DNA from: Wenzhouxiangella marina
Lineage (GTDB): Bacteria; Pseudomonadota; Gammaproteobacteria; Xanthomonadales; Wenzhouxiangellaceae
Reading direction: 5' to 3'
Assembly: GCF_001187785.1 (NCBI RefSeq)
Contig: NZ_CP012154.1
Span: forward strand, 490,501 to 554,500
DNA length: 64,000 bases
Below the pieces are notes generated by a model. The model saw nothing but the letters and a program-made list of their open reading frames with translations. It ran no database searches and was not told where the DNA came from. Below, piece after piece: positions 20,475 through 30,521 of this stretch (its first letter is position 1; each line of letters begins with the position of its first letter). The position numbers and the translations under genes were made by a program.

Positions 20475-20938
20475 TTCGCGCTTGCAGGCCGCGCCGCGCA
20501 GAGAATCTCGGCGCTGGAGGCGGTCTTGCCATCGACCAGGGTGGTGGCGGTGTACAGCCCCATGCCCCGCATCAGCCGCTTCTGCTCGACCTCGAAGATC
20601 AGCTGATCGCCCGGGACGACGACGCGGTTGAAGCGTGCCTTGTCGATCTTGACCAGGTAGTAGAGCTGCTCCTCGGCCTGCTCGGCTTCGCGGGCCAGAT
20701 GAGCCAGGCAACCGGCCGCCTGGGCCATGGCCTCGAGGATCAGCACGCCGGGCATGACCGGGTGGCCCGGGAAATGGCCCTGGAAGAAGGGCTCGTTCAT
20801 GGTCACGTTCTTCAGCGCCCGGATGCGCGGCGGGGCGTCCAGGTGGTACTCGAGTACCCGGTCGACCAGCAGAAACGGGTAGCGATGCGGTAGCAGGCCG
20901 AGAATGGTCTCGATATCGATGGGAGTCTGTTCGCTCAT
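20471..20938 (-). CDS. fabZ: 3-hydroxyacyl-ACP dehydratase
   Basis: Dehydrates 3-hydroxyacyl-ACP in fatty acid elongation, competing with LpxA for the same substrate. The 155-residue hot-dog protein shows [13 protein letters not shown], the catalytic-histidine motif [23 protein letters not shown] in two parts, and [17 protein letters not shown]. It sits between lpxD and lpxA with a 4-base overlap, the standard arrangement for balancing membrane phospholipid and lipid A. Confidence 0.97.
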   Translation of the reverse strand: MSEQTPIDIETILGLLPHRYPFLLVDRVLEYHLDAPPRIRALKNVTMNEPFFQGHFPGHPVMPGVLILEAMAQAAGCLAHLAREAEQAEEQLYYLVKIDKARFNRVVVPGDQLIFEVEQKRLMRGMGLYTATTLVDGKTASSAEILCAARPASAK

Positions 20939-20956
20939 GCCTTCGTCTTCGTCAGT

Positions 20957-21985
20957 TCAACGGCCCTGGCCGTCGATGGATTTCTCCGCCGATCGCAGTC
21001 GTCGGAACCAGCCGTCCAGCTGGCCCAGGCGAACCAGGACGCGCTGCCACTGGCGCTGCGGTCGAGCCGGAATGCCCGAGCCGTACTGGCCCGGTTCGGT
21101 GATGGATTCCAGCACCGTGCTCATCGCGGTGATGACCACCTTGTCGGTGATCTGCAGATGGCCGGCGATGCCGCAGGCGCCTGCGATCATGCAGTAGCGT
21201 CCTACGGACGTGGAGCCGGCGATGCCGGTGCAGCCGGCGATCGCCGTGTGCGCGCCGATGCGTACATTGTGGGCAATCTGGACCTGGTTATCCAGACGCA
21301 CGTCCTCTTCGAGAACGGTGTCTTCGATGGCGCCACGGTCGATCGTGGTGTTGGCGCCGATCTCGCAGTCGGCACCGATCCGCACCCGCCCCATCTGCGG
21401 CACCTTGATCCAGTGATCGCGCTCGAAGGCCAGGCCGAAGCCGTCCGCGCCGATGACGACACCGGGGTGAATCAGCACCCGCTCGTCCAGCCGGCACTCG
21501 CGGCCGATGAAGACCTGCGCCACCAGGCGGCAGTCGGCACCGATCTCGGCGTCGTCTTCGAGCACGCAGCCGGGTCCGATGATGGCTCGCGGGCCGATTC
21601 GGCAGTGCTCGCCGATGCTGACCTGGGCGCCGATGCTGGCGCTCGGATCCACCGAGGCCGAGTCCGCCACGACGGCGCTCGGATGTCGACCGGGTGTAGC
21701 GGCGGGTGCCGGGTTCAGGTGGGCGGCAATGTGCGCCCAGGCCACGTAGGGGTCGCGGCTGATCAGGGCGTTCCCCGGGCAGCGCTCGGCCTGATCCGCG
21801 GCCACGATCACCGCGCCGGCGCGCGTGTCGGCGAGCTGGCCGATGTAGGCCGGGTTGGCCAGAAAAGCCAGGTCTTCCGGCCCGGCGGCGGCCAGCGTGG
21901 CCAGGCCGCGGATGCGGTGCGCGGCGTCCCCGCGGAGCTCGAGCTCGAATCGCTCGGCCAGTTCGCCAAGGGTCCTGTGGGTCAC
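20957..21985 (-). CDS. lpxD: UDP-3-O-acylglucosamine N-acyltransferase
   Basis: Third committed step of lipid A synthesis; adds the N-linked hydroxyacyl chain. The 342-residue protein has the N-terminal uridine-binding domain (TLGELAERFELELRGDA...GLATLAAAGPEDLAFLANP), then hexapeptide repeats with the catalytic-histidine region GADGFGLAFERDHWIKVPQMG and QIAHNVRIGAHTAIAGCTG. The start overlaps the skp stop by 4 bases. Confidence 0.97.
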   Translation of the reverse strand: MTHRTLGELAERFELELRGDAAHRIRGLATLAAAGPEDLAFLANPAYIGQLADTRAGAVIVAADQAERCPGNALISRDPYVAWAHIAAHLNPAPAATPGRHPSAVVADSASVDPSASIGAQVSIGEHCRIGPRAIIGPGCVLEDDAEIGADCRLVAQVFIGRECRLDERVLIHPGVVIGADGFGLAFERDHWIKVPQMGRVRIGADCEIGANTTIDRGAIEDTVLEEDVRLDNQVQIAHNVRIGAHTAIAGCTGIAGSTSVGRYCMIAGACGIAGHLQITDKVVITAMSTVLESITEPGQYGSGIPARPQRQWQRVLVRLGQLDGWFRRLRSAEKSIDGQGR

Positions 21986-22575
21986 GGCGTCTCTCCCGCG
22001 GCGGTCGCGCCAGACTCGAAGTCCGCCTCGAGCCAGGCGAGGATTCGAGGGGTGATGTCGATTCGCTCGGAGGCAAAGGCCACCGGGCTGGTCAGAATGA
22101 GGTCGAAACCACCCTCTTCGGCCACCTGGCTGATGGCGATCTGGATGGCGTCTTCAATGTCCTTGCGTTCGGCATTGGTGCGGAAACGAAGTTCCTGGGC
22201 CAGGTCCTCGCGACGCCGTTCGATGGAGCGCTGCAGGTTCCTGATCTGCCGCTCCAGGCTCTGACGTTCTTCGGAACCCGGGTTCTGGATCTCGAGCATC
22301 TGGCGATTGAGCGAGTCCAGCCGGGCCTCGTCGGCCAGCAGGGCCTCGTTACGGGGCCGGAACTCGACGTCCAGGGCCTCGCGTGCGGCGATCAGCTGCG
22401 GTGCGCTGTCAAACAGGCGCACCATGTCGACGAAGCCGATCCTCAGATTCTCCTGGGCCTGCAGTGACCAGCCGGCGAGGAGCCCGCAGACCAGCACCAT
22501 CGCCCGGCCCGCTCGGAGCGGGCCCGGGGCTGGTCGGCCGCGGCGGGCAATCGGCGTGGTCATGGCAGCAGGCAT
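21982..22575 (-). CDS. skp: OmpH/Skp-family periplasmic chaperone
   Basis: Periplasmic holdase for unfolded outer-membrane proteins on the way to the Bam complex. The 197-residue protein has an export signal after a basic N-terminus (AMVLVCGLLAGWSLQAQ), then NLRIGFVDMVRLFDSAPQ. Long charged helices with coiled-coil character follow (LDSLNRQMLEIQN... RQIRNLQRSIERRREDL), ending in GGFDLILTSPVAFASERIDIT. An internal ATG at 22563 is an equally possible start. It lies 12 bases after bamA. Confidence 0.92.
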   Translation of the reverse strand: MPAAMTTPIARRGRPAPGPLRAGRAMVLVCGLLAGWSLQAQENLRIGFVDMVRLFDSAPQLIAAREALDVEFRPRNEALLADEARLDSLNRQMLEIQNPGSEERQSLERQIRNLQRSIERRREDLAQELRFRTNAERKDIEDAIQIAISQVAEEGGFDLILTSPVAFASERIDITPRILAWLEADFESGATAAGETP

Positions 22576-22587
22576 GCAACATTCAGG

Positions 22588-25041
22588 TCAGAAGAACTGG
22601 CCGAAGGTGAACTGCAGGGATTGGGTGTCGTCCCCGTCCAGCTTGCGGATCGGCCGCGCGAGGTTGATGATAATCGGTCCCACGGGTGCCCGCCAGGTCA
22701 GGGCGATGCCGGCAGAGGCGCGGATCAGGTCCGTATCGAAGCTGTCCCAGTCGCGATAGACGTTGCCGGCGTCGATGAACAGGGCCAGACGCGTGCCACT
22801 GGACTCGACGAAGGGCAGCGGGAAGGCCAGCTCGAGACCGGCGGCGACCTTCAGGTCCCCACCCACGGACCGGCAGAATTGATCCTTCGGTCCGAGCGAG
22901 TTGTCGTCGAAGCCGCGGATATCCGACACGCCACCGCCGTAGTAGTGCTCGTAGAAGGGCAGGCCGGCGTCGAAGGTCACGACCTCGTCGATCAGACAGG
23001 TGCGGCGATTGCCTTCGACGATCTCCGGGTCGATCGGCTCGATGCCGAGTTCCGCATCGTAGTTGTCGTAGGCATCCCCGTAGCTCAGGTCGCCACGCAG
23101 GCCCAGCGCCCAGGTGTCGCCGATCGGCCAGTACTTGCGGAAGCGGTAGCTGAGTTTGAAGAACTCACGCGTCGAGCCGGGCAGGGCGACCTCGGCGGTC
23201 AGGCGGTTGAGGGAGCCCCGCGTCGGGTTCAGGTAGTGGTTCCGGCTGTCCCGCGACCAGGTGCCGTCGAGACGGAAGGTGGTGATGCGACGCTCGCTGC
23301 TGGACAGCAGCCCGTCGCCGTCCTCATCGAGGGAGATGCCCAGCGGGCGATCGCCCGGAATCTGCAGGATCCACTCCTCGATCGGGGCGTCCGGGTTCTC
23401 GGGCGGCGGGCCGAAGAAGCCGGGAAGGTTGATGTCGACGCGCTGCGCGGAGGCGCCGAAGCGCAGGAAGTCGAGCTCGGTCACCGGGAAGCCGAAGTTC
23501 AGGCCGGCGGCGGCCTGGCTGGTCGAGAAGGAGGCGATGTTGTTCGACGAGCGGCCCAGGGTGTCGAACTCGCTGTAGCGCAGGAAGTATCCGGCCGAGA
23601 CGCCGTCATCGGTGAAGTACGGGTTGGTGTAGCTGAAGCCCGCCTGGGTCAGGATGCGGCTGCGCTGGACCGAGAAGCCGACCTTGCGGCCCGAGCCGAG
23701 GAAGTTGTCCTGCTCGACGGCCACGGACAGGATGATGCCCTGGAACTGCGAGTAACCGAGGCCGACCTGGAAGCTGCCCGAGGGCTGCTCCTCGACGGAG
23801 ACCATGATGTCGACCTGGTCATCACTGCCGTCGACGGGCGTGGTCTCGAAGTTGACGTTGTCGAAGTAGCCGAGGCGTTCGAGGCGCTGGCGCGAGCGAT
23901 CCAGGGCCAGCTGCGAGAACCAGGCGCCCTCGAACTGGCGCATCTCGCGGCGCAGCACTTCGTCCTTGGTCTGGGTGTTGCCGGTGAAGTTGATGCGGCG
24001 GACGTAGACGCGCTTGCCGGGCTCGATGAAGAAGGTCAGGGACACTTCGCGGGTGTCGCGATCGACCCGCGGCATCGGATTGACGTTGGCGAAGGCGTAG
24101 CCGATGTTGGAGAGCAGGGCGGTGATGCCCTCCATGCTGCTTTCCATGTCCCGGCGCGAGAAGGTGTCGCCGGGCTCGACGCGGATCAGGCGCCGGAGGG
24201 TTTCTTCGGGCAGGATCAGTTCGCCGGTCAGCTGCACGTCGCTGATCCGGTAGACCTCGCCCTCGCGCACGTTGGCGGTGATGTAGATGTCCTGCTTGTC
24301 CGGACTGATCGAGACCTGGGTCGATTCGATGGCGAAATCGATGTAGCCACGATCGAGGTAGTAGGAACGCAGGGACTCGAGGTCCCCGGACAGCTTTTCG
24401 CGGGTGTAGCGATGATTGTCGCGCCAGAAGTACAGGCTGCGGCGATCGTGGGATTCGAAGTCGTCGCGCAGTTCGTCCTCGTCGAAGGACTCGTTGCCGA
24501 CGATGTTGATGTGGCGGATGCGGGCCTGCTTGCCCTCGTCGATGAAGATCGACAGGTTGACCCGGTTGCGGGCCAGGCGGGTGACGCGAGCATCGACTTC
24601 TGCCGCGTAGTGGCCGCGACTGTGGTACTGGCGAACGAGCTCCTGCTGGACGCGATCGAGTTCGAGCTGGTTGAAGATCTCGCCTTCGCTGATGCCGATG
24701 CCGGCCAGGGCGGGCATCAGGTCTTCGGTCTTGATCTGGCGGTTGCCGGCGATCGCGATGTCCGAAATGGCCGGCCGTTCCTCGACCGTGATGACCAGCA
24801 CATTGCCTTCGCGGGTCAAGGTGATGTCGTCGAAGAAGCCGGTGCGGAACAGATCACGGATCGTCGCGCGGCTCATGGCCGGGTTCATCGTATCGCCGAC
24901 CTCGACCGGGATGAAGCTGAACACGTTGCCTTCGGAGATCCGCTGCAGACCGTCCACGCGAATGTCGTCGATGCGAAAGGTGTCGGCGGCCAGCGGCGCC
25001 GCGAGCACGGACAGGAGGAGCAGAAGGCAGAGCTTGTTCAT
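22588..25041 (-). CDS. bamA: Outer-membrane protein assembly factor BamA
   Basis: Essential beta-barrel insertase of the outer membrane. The 817-residue protein has a signal peptide (MNKLCLLLLLSVLAAPLAA), five POTRA domains over about residues 20-420 (first FRIDDIRVDGLQRISEGNVFS) and a 16-strand barrel. VRGF-like motif IRGFDDNSLGPKD (barrel loop 6) and a final strand ending LQFTFGQFF with C-terminal Phe are present. An EF-hand-like loop DEDGDGLLSSSE sits at about residues 572-583, in the first third of the barrel. The ATG at 25041 begins the signal peptide; the upstream-extended frame is not needed. Confidence 0.96.
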   Translation of the reverse strand: MNKLCLLLLLSVLAAPLAADTFRIDDIRVDGLQRISEGNVFSFIPVEVGDTMNPAMSRATIRDLFRTGFFDDITLTREGNVLVITVEERPAISDIAIAGNRQIKTEDLMPALAGIGISEGEIFNQLELDRVQQELVRQYHSRGHYAAEVDARVTRLARNRVNLSIFIDEGKQARIRHINIVGNESFDEDELRDDFESHDRRSLYFWRDNHRYTREKLSGDLESLRSYYLDRGYIDFAIESTQVSISPDKQDIYITANVREGEVYRISDVQLTGELILPEETLRRLIRVEPGDTFSRRDMESSMEGITALLSNIGYAFANVNPMPRVDRDTREVSLTFFIEPGKRVYVRRINFTGNTQTKDEVLRREMRQFEGAWFSQLALDRSRQRLERLGYFDNVNFETTPVDGSDDQVDIMVSVEEQPSGSFQVGLGYSQFQGIILSVAVEQDNFLGSGRKVGFSVQRSRILTQAGFSYTNPYFTDDGVSAGYFLRYSEFDTLGRSSNNIASFSTSQAAAGLNFGFPVTELDFLRFGASAQRVDINLPGFFGPPPENPDAPIEEWILQIPGDRPLGISLDEDGDGLLSSSERRITTFRLDGTWSRDSRNHYLNPTRGSLNRLTAEVALPGSTREFFKLSYRFRKYWPIGDTWALGLRGDLSYGDAYDNYDAELGIEPIDPEIVEGNRRTCLIDEVVTFDAGLPFYEHYYGGGVSDIRGFDDNSLGPKDQFCRSVGGDLKVAAGLELAFPLPFVESSGTRLALFIDAGNVYRDWDSFDTDLIRASAGIALTWRAPVGPIIINLARPIRKLDGDDTQSLQFTFGQFF

Positions 25042-25105
25042 GAAAAACCTTGAATTCAGTCGTGCGTGGGCATCCCGAGCGGGCTCGGGTCGGGCCCCGC
25101 GAAGT

Positions 25106-26476
25106 TTAGGTGAAGACACGTAATATATCGTTAAATATGGCCAGACTCATCAGACTGACCACCAGCAGCAGGCCCAGGTACTGGCCCATGATCTGCGTTC
25201 GCTCCGAAACCGGCGAGCCTTTCAGGATCTCGATGAAGTAGTAGAGCAGGTGTCCGCCGTCGAGCATCGGGATCGGCAGCAGGTTGATGATGGCCAGCGA
25301 CAGGCTGATCAGGCCGAGAAAGAACAGGAAGCGGGAAAAGCCCAGGCGCGCCGAGGAATGGGCCATCTGGGCGATCGTGATCGGACCGGACAGGTTGCTG
25401 AGGGACGCCTTGCCGGTGATCATCCGGCCGAGAATGCCCAGCGTGGCCGCGGTCAGGCGTCCCGTTTCGGCGACGGATTCGCCGGCTGCGTCGATCGGGC
25501 CGAGTTTGAGCACGGTGAAGCTGCGCTCGAAGCGTGCCTGCAGCGCCTCGTCGGGCGGCGGGGCCTGGATGCCCAGCACGGCACGGCCTTCGTTCAGTTC
25601 CGGCGTGATGTCGATCTGCCATTCGCGGCCGCCATTCTCGAGCGCGAGTGTCAGCGGCAGGAGCTGCCCTTCGGCCCCCAGCGCCTGCTCGGGGATGAGT
25701 CGGGCGACCGCCTGCCAGCCGTCGACGGGCACACCGTTGATGCTGAGGATGCGATCGCCGGCCGACAGGCCTGCGCGGGCGGCCGGTGAGTCCGCGCTGA
25801 CCTCGCCGATCACCGGCGGCAGGTCCGGTCGCCAGGGCGAAAGGCCCAGATGCTCCAGGGTGTTTTCTTCGTCGAAGTCCGCGCCCAGTCGGTCGAGCGG
25901 CAGCGCCACGGAACGGCGGTCGCCATCGAGCTCCTCGACCGTCAGTTCGATCGCGCGGCGGTCGAGTGCCGGCGGAATCAGGCTGAGCAGGGTGTGGGTC
26001 CAGGTCTCGACGCGCTGCCCATCGACCTCGACGATCAGATCGTCCTCGTGCAGCCCGGCTTCCGTGGCCATGCCCTGGGTCGGACCGAGCACCGGGCGAG
26101 TTTCGGGGATGCCCACCACGAACATCAGCCAGAAGGCGGCCAGGGCGAAGATCAGATTGAACGCCGGTCCGGCCGCGACGATGGCGATGCGCTGGCCCAC
26201 GGGCTTGCGGTTGAAGGCCTGCTCGCGCTCGCCCGGGTCGACCGGGCCTTCGCGTTCGTCGAGCATCTTGACGTAGCCGCCGAGCGGAATCGCGGCGATC
26301 TGGTACTCGGTGCCATCGGCGGCCTTTCTCGACCACAGGGCCTGTCCGAAGCCCACCGAGAAGCGCAGCACGCGCACGCCGCAGCGTCGGGCCACCCAGT
26401 AGTGTCCGAACTCGTGAAAGGTGACCAGTAGCCCGAGGGCAACGATCAGCCAGAAGATGGGGCCCAGTATGTCCAT
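25106..26476 (-). CDS. rseP: RseP site-2 intramembrane metalloprotease
   Basis: Cleaves the anti-sigma factor RseA within the membrane during the sigma-E envelope response, and removes signal-peptide remnants. The 456-residue protein has the zinc motif HEFGH at residues 21-25 in the first membrane segment. Two PDZ domains follow (around GPTQGMATEAGLHEDDLIVEVDG and VSADSPAARAGLSAGDRILSING). The third zinc ligand lies in NLLPIPMLDGGHL near the C-terminus. It lies directly after cdsA, with no dxr between them. Confidence 0.96.
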   Translation of the reverse strand: MDILGPIFWLIVALGLLVTFHEFGHYWVARRCGVRVLRFSVGFGQALWSRKAADGTEYQIAAIPLGGYVKMLDEREGPVDPGEREQAFNRKPVGQRIAIVAAGPAFNLIFALAAFWLMFVVGIPETRPVLGPTQGMATEAGLHEDDLIVEVDGQRVETWTHTLLSLIPPALDRRAIELTVEELDGDRRSVALPLDRLGADFDEENTLEHLGLSPWRPDLPPVIGEVSADSPAARAGLSAGDRILSINGVPVDGWQAVARLIPEQALGAEGQLLPLTLALENGGREWQIDITPELNEGRAVLGIQAPPPDEALQARFERSFTVLKLGPIDAAGESVAETGRLTAATLGILGRMITGKASLSNLSGPITIAQMAHSSARLGFSRFLFFLGLISLSLAIINLLPIPMLDGGHLLYYFIEILKGSPVSERTQIMGQYLGLLLVVSLMSLAIFNDILRVFT

Positions 26477-26576
26477 TCGTTCCGTTGTCGTGATGGATCG
26501 ACGCGCACTTGCCCGCCGGCCAGGGTCTTGATTTCAGTCCGTATTGTATCGGCAACGCCCAGGGCGATTGGTTCGA

Positions 26577-27425
26577 TCAGCTGCCCAGCTGCGCCACGGC
26601 GATGACGAAGAAGGGCAGGGCGGCGCCGAGGCTGTCGAAGCGATCGAGAATGCCGCCGTGGCCGGGCAGCAGGTTCGAGCTGTCCTTCAGCCCCCGCTGG
26701 CGCTTGAGCAGGCTGATGAACAGGTCACCGCCGACCGAGATCCATGCCAGCACTGCCGCCACGAGGGCCGCGATCATCGGTCGGAACGGTGCATCCGGCA
26801 GCAGGGCTGCGGCCAGGGCCGTGACCAGGATCGTGGCCACCAGGCCACCGGCCACGCCGGACCAGGTCTTGCCCGGGCTGATGCGGGGTGCCAGCTTGGG
26901 GCCGCCGACGCTTCTACCCGTGAAGTAGGCGCCGACGTCGGCCGCGGCGATCAGCAGCATCAGGAACAGCACCAGCCAGGGCGAGCGCGCCTGCAGCCAG
27001 CTGATCGCCAGCCAGGCACCCAGCAGGATCAAGGTCAGGACCAGCAGCTTGAAGAGGGTCATGCCCGATCGAGGCTGCCCACCCCATTTGGGGCCCGCCA
27101 GCCAGAGGAACAGCAACAGCCACATGCCGGCGATGGCGCCGAGCAGGCTCGGGATCACGATGGGAAGGGTCGGGATCTGCAGGGGCAGCGAGGGCAGCAG
27201 CCCCAGCGAGGCACCGAGTGCCAGTCCGATCAGCAGGAGGGCGGCGCCGAAACCGTGGCAGGCGACCGGCGAGTCCAGCCCGGCCAGCCGGGCAGCCTCC
27301 CAGCCGCCGATGCCCAGCAGCACCGCGGCGGCGACCAGGGCGAAGCCCGTGACGGGTAGCGCGAACAGGGCCAGCAGGCCGAAGGTCGCGATCAGCAGGG
27401 CGGTGATGACCCGGGTCTTAAGCAT
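26577..27425 (-). CDS. cdsA: Phosphatidate cytidylyltransferase (CDP-diglyceride synthase)
   Basis: Makes CDP-diacylglycerol from CTP and phosphatidate for all phospholipid synthesis; an integral inner-membrane enzyme. The 282-residue protein has about seven to eight hydrophobic segments, and the family signature near the C-terminus starts SVGGDLFISLLKRQRGLKDS and continues to LDRFDSLG. RISPGKTWSGVAGG is also typical. The start overlaps the uppS stop by 8 bases. Confidence 0.96.
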   Translation of the reverse strand: MLKTRVITALLIATFGLLALFALPVTGFALVAAAVLLGIGGWEAARLAGLDSPVACHGFGAALLLIGLALGASLGLLPSLPLQIPTLPIVIPSLLGAIAGMWLLLFLWLAGPKWGGQPRSGMTLFKLLVLTLILLGAWLAISWLQARSPWLVLFLMLLIAAADVGAYFTGRSVGGPKLAPRISPGKTWSGVAGGLVATILVTALAAALLPDAPFRPMIAALVAAVLAWISVGGDLFISLLKRQRGLKDSSNLLPGHGGILDRFDSLGAALPFFVIAVAQLGS

Positions 27426-28146
27426 TCTGCACCTGGCCCAGTCCGCCGAATCGGCGGTCTCGGCCAGCGAAGTCGCGCAGGGCCTCGTCGACGTGCTCGG
27501 CGGAGAAGTCGGGCCAGAGCACCTCGGTGAAGTACAGTTCGGTGTAAGCCAGTTGCCAGAGCAGGAAGTTGGACAGGCGACGTTCGCCGCCGGTGCGGAT
27601 CAGCAGGTCCGGTTCCGGTCCATCGCCGAGATCCAGGTGCTGATTGAAGATCGACTCGTCGATCTCCTCCGAGCGAAGCTGGCCTGCGCGGACGGATTCG
27701 GCCAGGCGCCGGGCGGCGCGGACGATGTCGGCGCGGCCGCCGTAGTTGACGGCCACGTTGAGGGTCAGGCGCTGGTTGTTTTCCGTGCGCTTCTCGGCGC
27801 GGCGCATGCCGTCGCGCAGCGCGGCGTTGAAGGCGGAGCGGTCGCCGATGAAACGGATCCGCACGCCGTGTTCGTCGAGTTCGCGCACTTCCCGGGTCAG
27901 GGCGCGCATGAACAGCTCGAGCAGCTGCTTGACCTCCATCGCCGGACGACGCCAGTTCTCGCTGGAAAAGGCGTACACGGTCATGTAGGGGATGCCGTGT
28001 CGGGCGATCGCCTCGACCGCCCGCCGCAGCGCATCGCTGCCGGCCTGGTGACCGTGCGATCGGGGCTTGCCCTGGCGGGCGGCCCAGCGGCCATTGCCGT
28101 CCATGACAATGGCCACGTGACGTGGCAATGGAGTCGAGGCAGTCAC
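27418..28146 (-). CDS. uppS: Undecaprenyl diphosphate synthase (cis-prenyltransferase)
   Basis: Elongates farnesyl diphosphate to undecaprenyl diphosphate, the lipid carrier for peptidoglycan and O-antigen. The 242-residue protein has the catalytic HVAIVMDGNGRWA motif, RSHGHQAGSDALRR, YAFSSENWRRP and the C-terminal PDLLIRTGGERRLSNFLLWQ. It lies 5 bases after frr. It needs isoprenoid precursors, yet dxr, often next to it, is absent. Confidence 0.97.
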   Translation of the reverse strand: MTASTPLPRHVAIVMDGNGRWAARQGKPRSHGHQAGSDALRRAVEAIARHGIPYMTVYAFSSENWRRPAMEVKQLLELFMRALTREVRELDEHGVRIRFIGDRSAFNAALRDGMRRAEKRTENNQRLTLNVAVNYGGRADIVRAARRLAESVRAGQLRSEEIDESIFNQHLDLGDGPEPDLLIRTGGERRLSNFLLWQLAYTELYFTEVLWPDFSAEHVDEALRDFAGRDRRFGGLGQVQNA

Positions 28147-28151
28147 CGGCG

Positions 28152-28709
28152 TCAGATTTCCATCAGCTCCTTTTCCTTGACCGCAACCAGCTCATCGACC
28201 TTGCCCACGTGCTCGTCGGTGATCTGCTGGACCAGGGTCTCGCCCCGGCGGACATCGTCCTCGGTCAGTTCCTTTTCCTTCAGGAAGTCCTTGAGCTGCG
28301 AATTGGCGTCGCGACGGATGTTGCGGATCGCGACCTTGGCCTGCTCGCCTTCGGCGTGCACGACCTTGACCAGGCTGGCGCGGCGCTCTTCGGTCAGGGC
28401 CGGCAGGGGGACGCGGATATTGGCGCCCGAGGTCGCCGGGTTCAGGCCCAGATCGGAGGTCATGATGGCCTTCTCGATCTTGGCCACCATCGACTTGTCG
28501 AAGGGCACGACGCTGAGCGTGCGCGCGTCTTCGGCGTTGATGTTGGCCGCCTGGTTCAGCGGCACTTCCGAGCCGTAGTAGTCGACCGTGATGTGTTCGA
28601 GCAGGCTGGGATGGGCGCGGCCGGTCCGGATCTTGGCCAGTTCAACCTTGAGTGCTTCGACGCTCTTGCCCATCCGGGCCTGGGCGTCTTTCTGGATGTC
28701 GTTGAGCAT
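28152..28709 (-). CDS. frr: Ribosome recycling factor
   Basis: Splits post-termination ribosomes together with EF-G. The 185-residue protein matches family length, with [58 protein letters not shown] and the basic C-terminal helices. A GAGGTGG ribosome-binding site precedes the ATG at 28709; the open frame further upstream lacks a comparable signal. Confidence 0.97.
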   Translation of the reverse strand: MLNDIQKDAQARMGKSVEALKVELAKIRTGRAHPSLLEHITVDYYGSEVPLNQAANINAEDARTLSVVPFDKSMVAKIEKAIMTSDLGLNPATSGANIRVPLPALTEERRASLVKVVHAEGEQAKVAIRNIRRDANSQLKDFLKEKELTEDDVRRGETLVQQITDEHVGKVDELVAVKEKELMEI

Positions 28710-28798
28710 GAACCACCTCGTGGTGCCGTCGGAATGTGGATAACTGGCGAATTGTAGCGGCACCGGCGCCCGGCTGCAGCCCGGCGGCGCGGAGAGGG

Positions 28799-29512
28799 TC
28801 AGCTGACCAGGGTGCCGACGCTTTCGCCGCGAATCAGTCGATCGAGATTGCCCGGCTGGTTCAGGTCGATGATGCGGATCGGCATCGACTGATCCCGACA
28901 CAGCACGATGGCATTGGTGTCCATGACCGCCAGCTTGCGTTCGATCACCTCGTCGTAGCTGAGCTGTTCGTAGCGCTCGGCATCCGGGACCAGCTCGGGG
29001 TCGGCCGAGTAGATGCCATCGACCTTGGTGGCCTTGATCATCAGGTCGGCCCCGATCTCGATGGCGCGCAGGCTGGCGGCGGTGTCGGTGGTGAAGAAGG
29101 GGTTGCCGGTGCCGGCGGCGAAGATGACCGCGCGGTTCTTCTCCAGGTGGCGGACGGCACGCCGGCGGATGTAGTCCTCGCAGACCTCTCTGACCGAGAT
29201 GGCCGACATGACGCGGGTCGTCACGCCGGCGCGCTCCAGCGCGTCCTGCAGTCCGAGGGCGTTCATCACCGTGGCCAGCATGCCCATGTGGTCGCCGGTG
29301 ATCCGGTCGATGCCGGAGGCGGCCAGGCCCTTGCCGCGAAAGATGTTGCCGCCGCCGATGACGATGCCGATCTGGACGCCGGCATCGACCACCTCGGCCA
29401 CCTCGCGCGCGATGCGCGAGCTGACCTTGGGATCGATGCCGTAATCCAGTTCGCCCAGGAGGGCTTCGCCGCTGACCTTCAGCAGAATGCGCCGAAACGT
29501 GGTCTTGCTCAT
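28799..29512 (-). CDS. pyrH: Uridylate kinase (UMP kinase)
   Basis: Phosphorylates UMP to UDP; a hexameric enzyme of the amino-acid kinase fold. The 237-residue protein shows [13 protein letters not shown], the [12 protein letters not shown] loop, [30 protein letters not shown] and [12 protein letters not shown]. It is in the usual place between tsf and frr. Confidence 0.97.
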   Translation of the reverse strand: MSKTTFRRILLKVSGEALLGELDYGIDPKVSSRIAREVAEVVDAGVQIGIVIGGGNIFRGKGLAASGIDRITGDHMGMLATVMNALGLQDALERAGVTTRVMSAISVREVCEDYIRRRAVRHLEKNRAVIFAAGTGNPFFTTDTAASLRAIEIGADLMIKATKVDGIYSADPELVPDAERYEQLSYDEVIERKLAVMDTNAIVLCRDQSMPIRIIDLNQPGNLDRLIRGESVGTLVS

Positions 29513-29541
29513 GACTCTCCCCTCCTGGACTGGTTGCTGGA

Positions 29542-30411
29542 TCAGCCGCCGCGCGCCTGCTGCATCACTTCGGCGGCGAAATCGCTTTCTTCCTTCTCGA
29601 TGCCTTCACCGACTTCCATGCGAACGAAGCCGATCACCTTGGCGCCCTGCTTCTTGAGCAGCTCACCGACGGTCACATCGCCATCCTTGACGAAGGGCTG
29701 GCCGGTCAGGGTGATTTCGGCCAGGTGCTTCTTCAGGCGACCCTGCACCATCTTCTCGATGATATCAGCTGGCTTGCCGCTGTCGGCGGCCTGGGCAATG
29801 AGGATGTCCTTTTCCTTCTCCATCACCTCGGCGGGCACGTCTTCGGCATCCCGGAAGGCCGGGTTCAGCGCGGCCACGTGCATGGCGATGTCGCGCGCCA
29901 GGTCTTCGTTGCCGCCTTCCAGGCCGACCATCACGCCGATGCGGCCGCCGTGGATGTAGGTGCCGACCACGCCGTCGCCGGCTTCCATGTGCGCCAGACG
30001 GCGAACCTGGACGTTCTCGCCGACCTTGGCGACCAGCTGCTGGCGCGCGTCTTCGACGCTGCTGCCGCTGGCCATGGCAGTGGCGTTCAGGGCATCGACG
30101 TCGGCTGCATTGACGGCCAGCGTGGCGACTTCTTCGGCGAAGGCGCGGAAGTTGGAGTCCTTGGCCACGAAGTCGGTTTCGCTGTTGACCTCGACCAGCA
30201 CGCTGCGACCGCCTTCGGTGGCGTCCAGCACCGCGCCTTCGGCGGCAACGCGAGCCGACTTCTTGTCGGCCTTGGCGAGACCGGACTTGCGCAGGTGTTC
30301 GATGGCGGCATCCATGTCACCGCCGGTCTCGACCAGCGCCTTCTTGCATTCCATCATCCCGGCGCCGGTGCGCTCGCGGAGTTCCTTGACTTGTGCTGCA
30401 GTAATGCTCAT
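29542..30411 (-). CDS. tsf: Translation elongation factor Ts
   Basis: Nucleotide-exchange factor for EF-Tu. The 289-residue protein has the N-terminal UBA-like domain ([19 protein letters not shown]), the EF-Tu-contacting [16 protein letters not shown] and the core repeats ending in [24 protein letters not shown]. It follows rpsB with a 110-base gap, probably co-transcribed. Confidence 0.97.
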   Translation of the reverse strand: MSITAAQVKELRERTGAGMMECKKALVETGGDMDAAIEHLRKSGLAKADKKSARVAAEGAVLDATEGGRSVLVEVNSETDFVAKDSNFRAFAEEVATLAVNAADVDALNATAMASGSSVEDARQQLVAKVGENVQVRRLAHMEAGDGVVGTYIHGGRIGVMVGLEGGNEDLARDIAMHVAALNPAFRDAEDVPAEVMEKEKDILIAQAADSGKPADIIEKMVQGRLKKHLAEITLTGQPFVKDGDVTVGELLKKQGAKVIGFVRMEVGEGIEKEESDFAAEVMQQARGG

Positions 30412-30521
30412 GGCGATTCTCTATCCAGATGTTCGTTGAAAGCTGCGGGCCGCGACCTGTCCGGGCGCTGCCCTTGAATCCAGGCGGTGGACCGGACGTC
30501 CACCGCCTCGTCCGAGTGGCC

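Noticed and set aside
26477-26576. Possible degraded dxr between cdsA and rseP
   Set aside because: The gap is too short and no frame shows any Dxr-like sequence.
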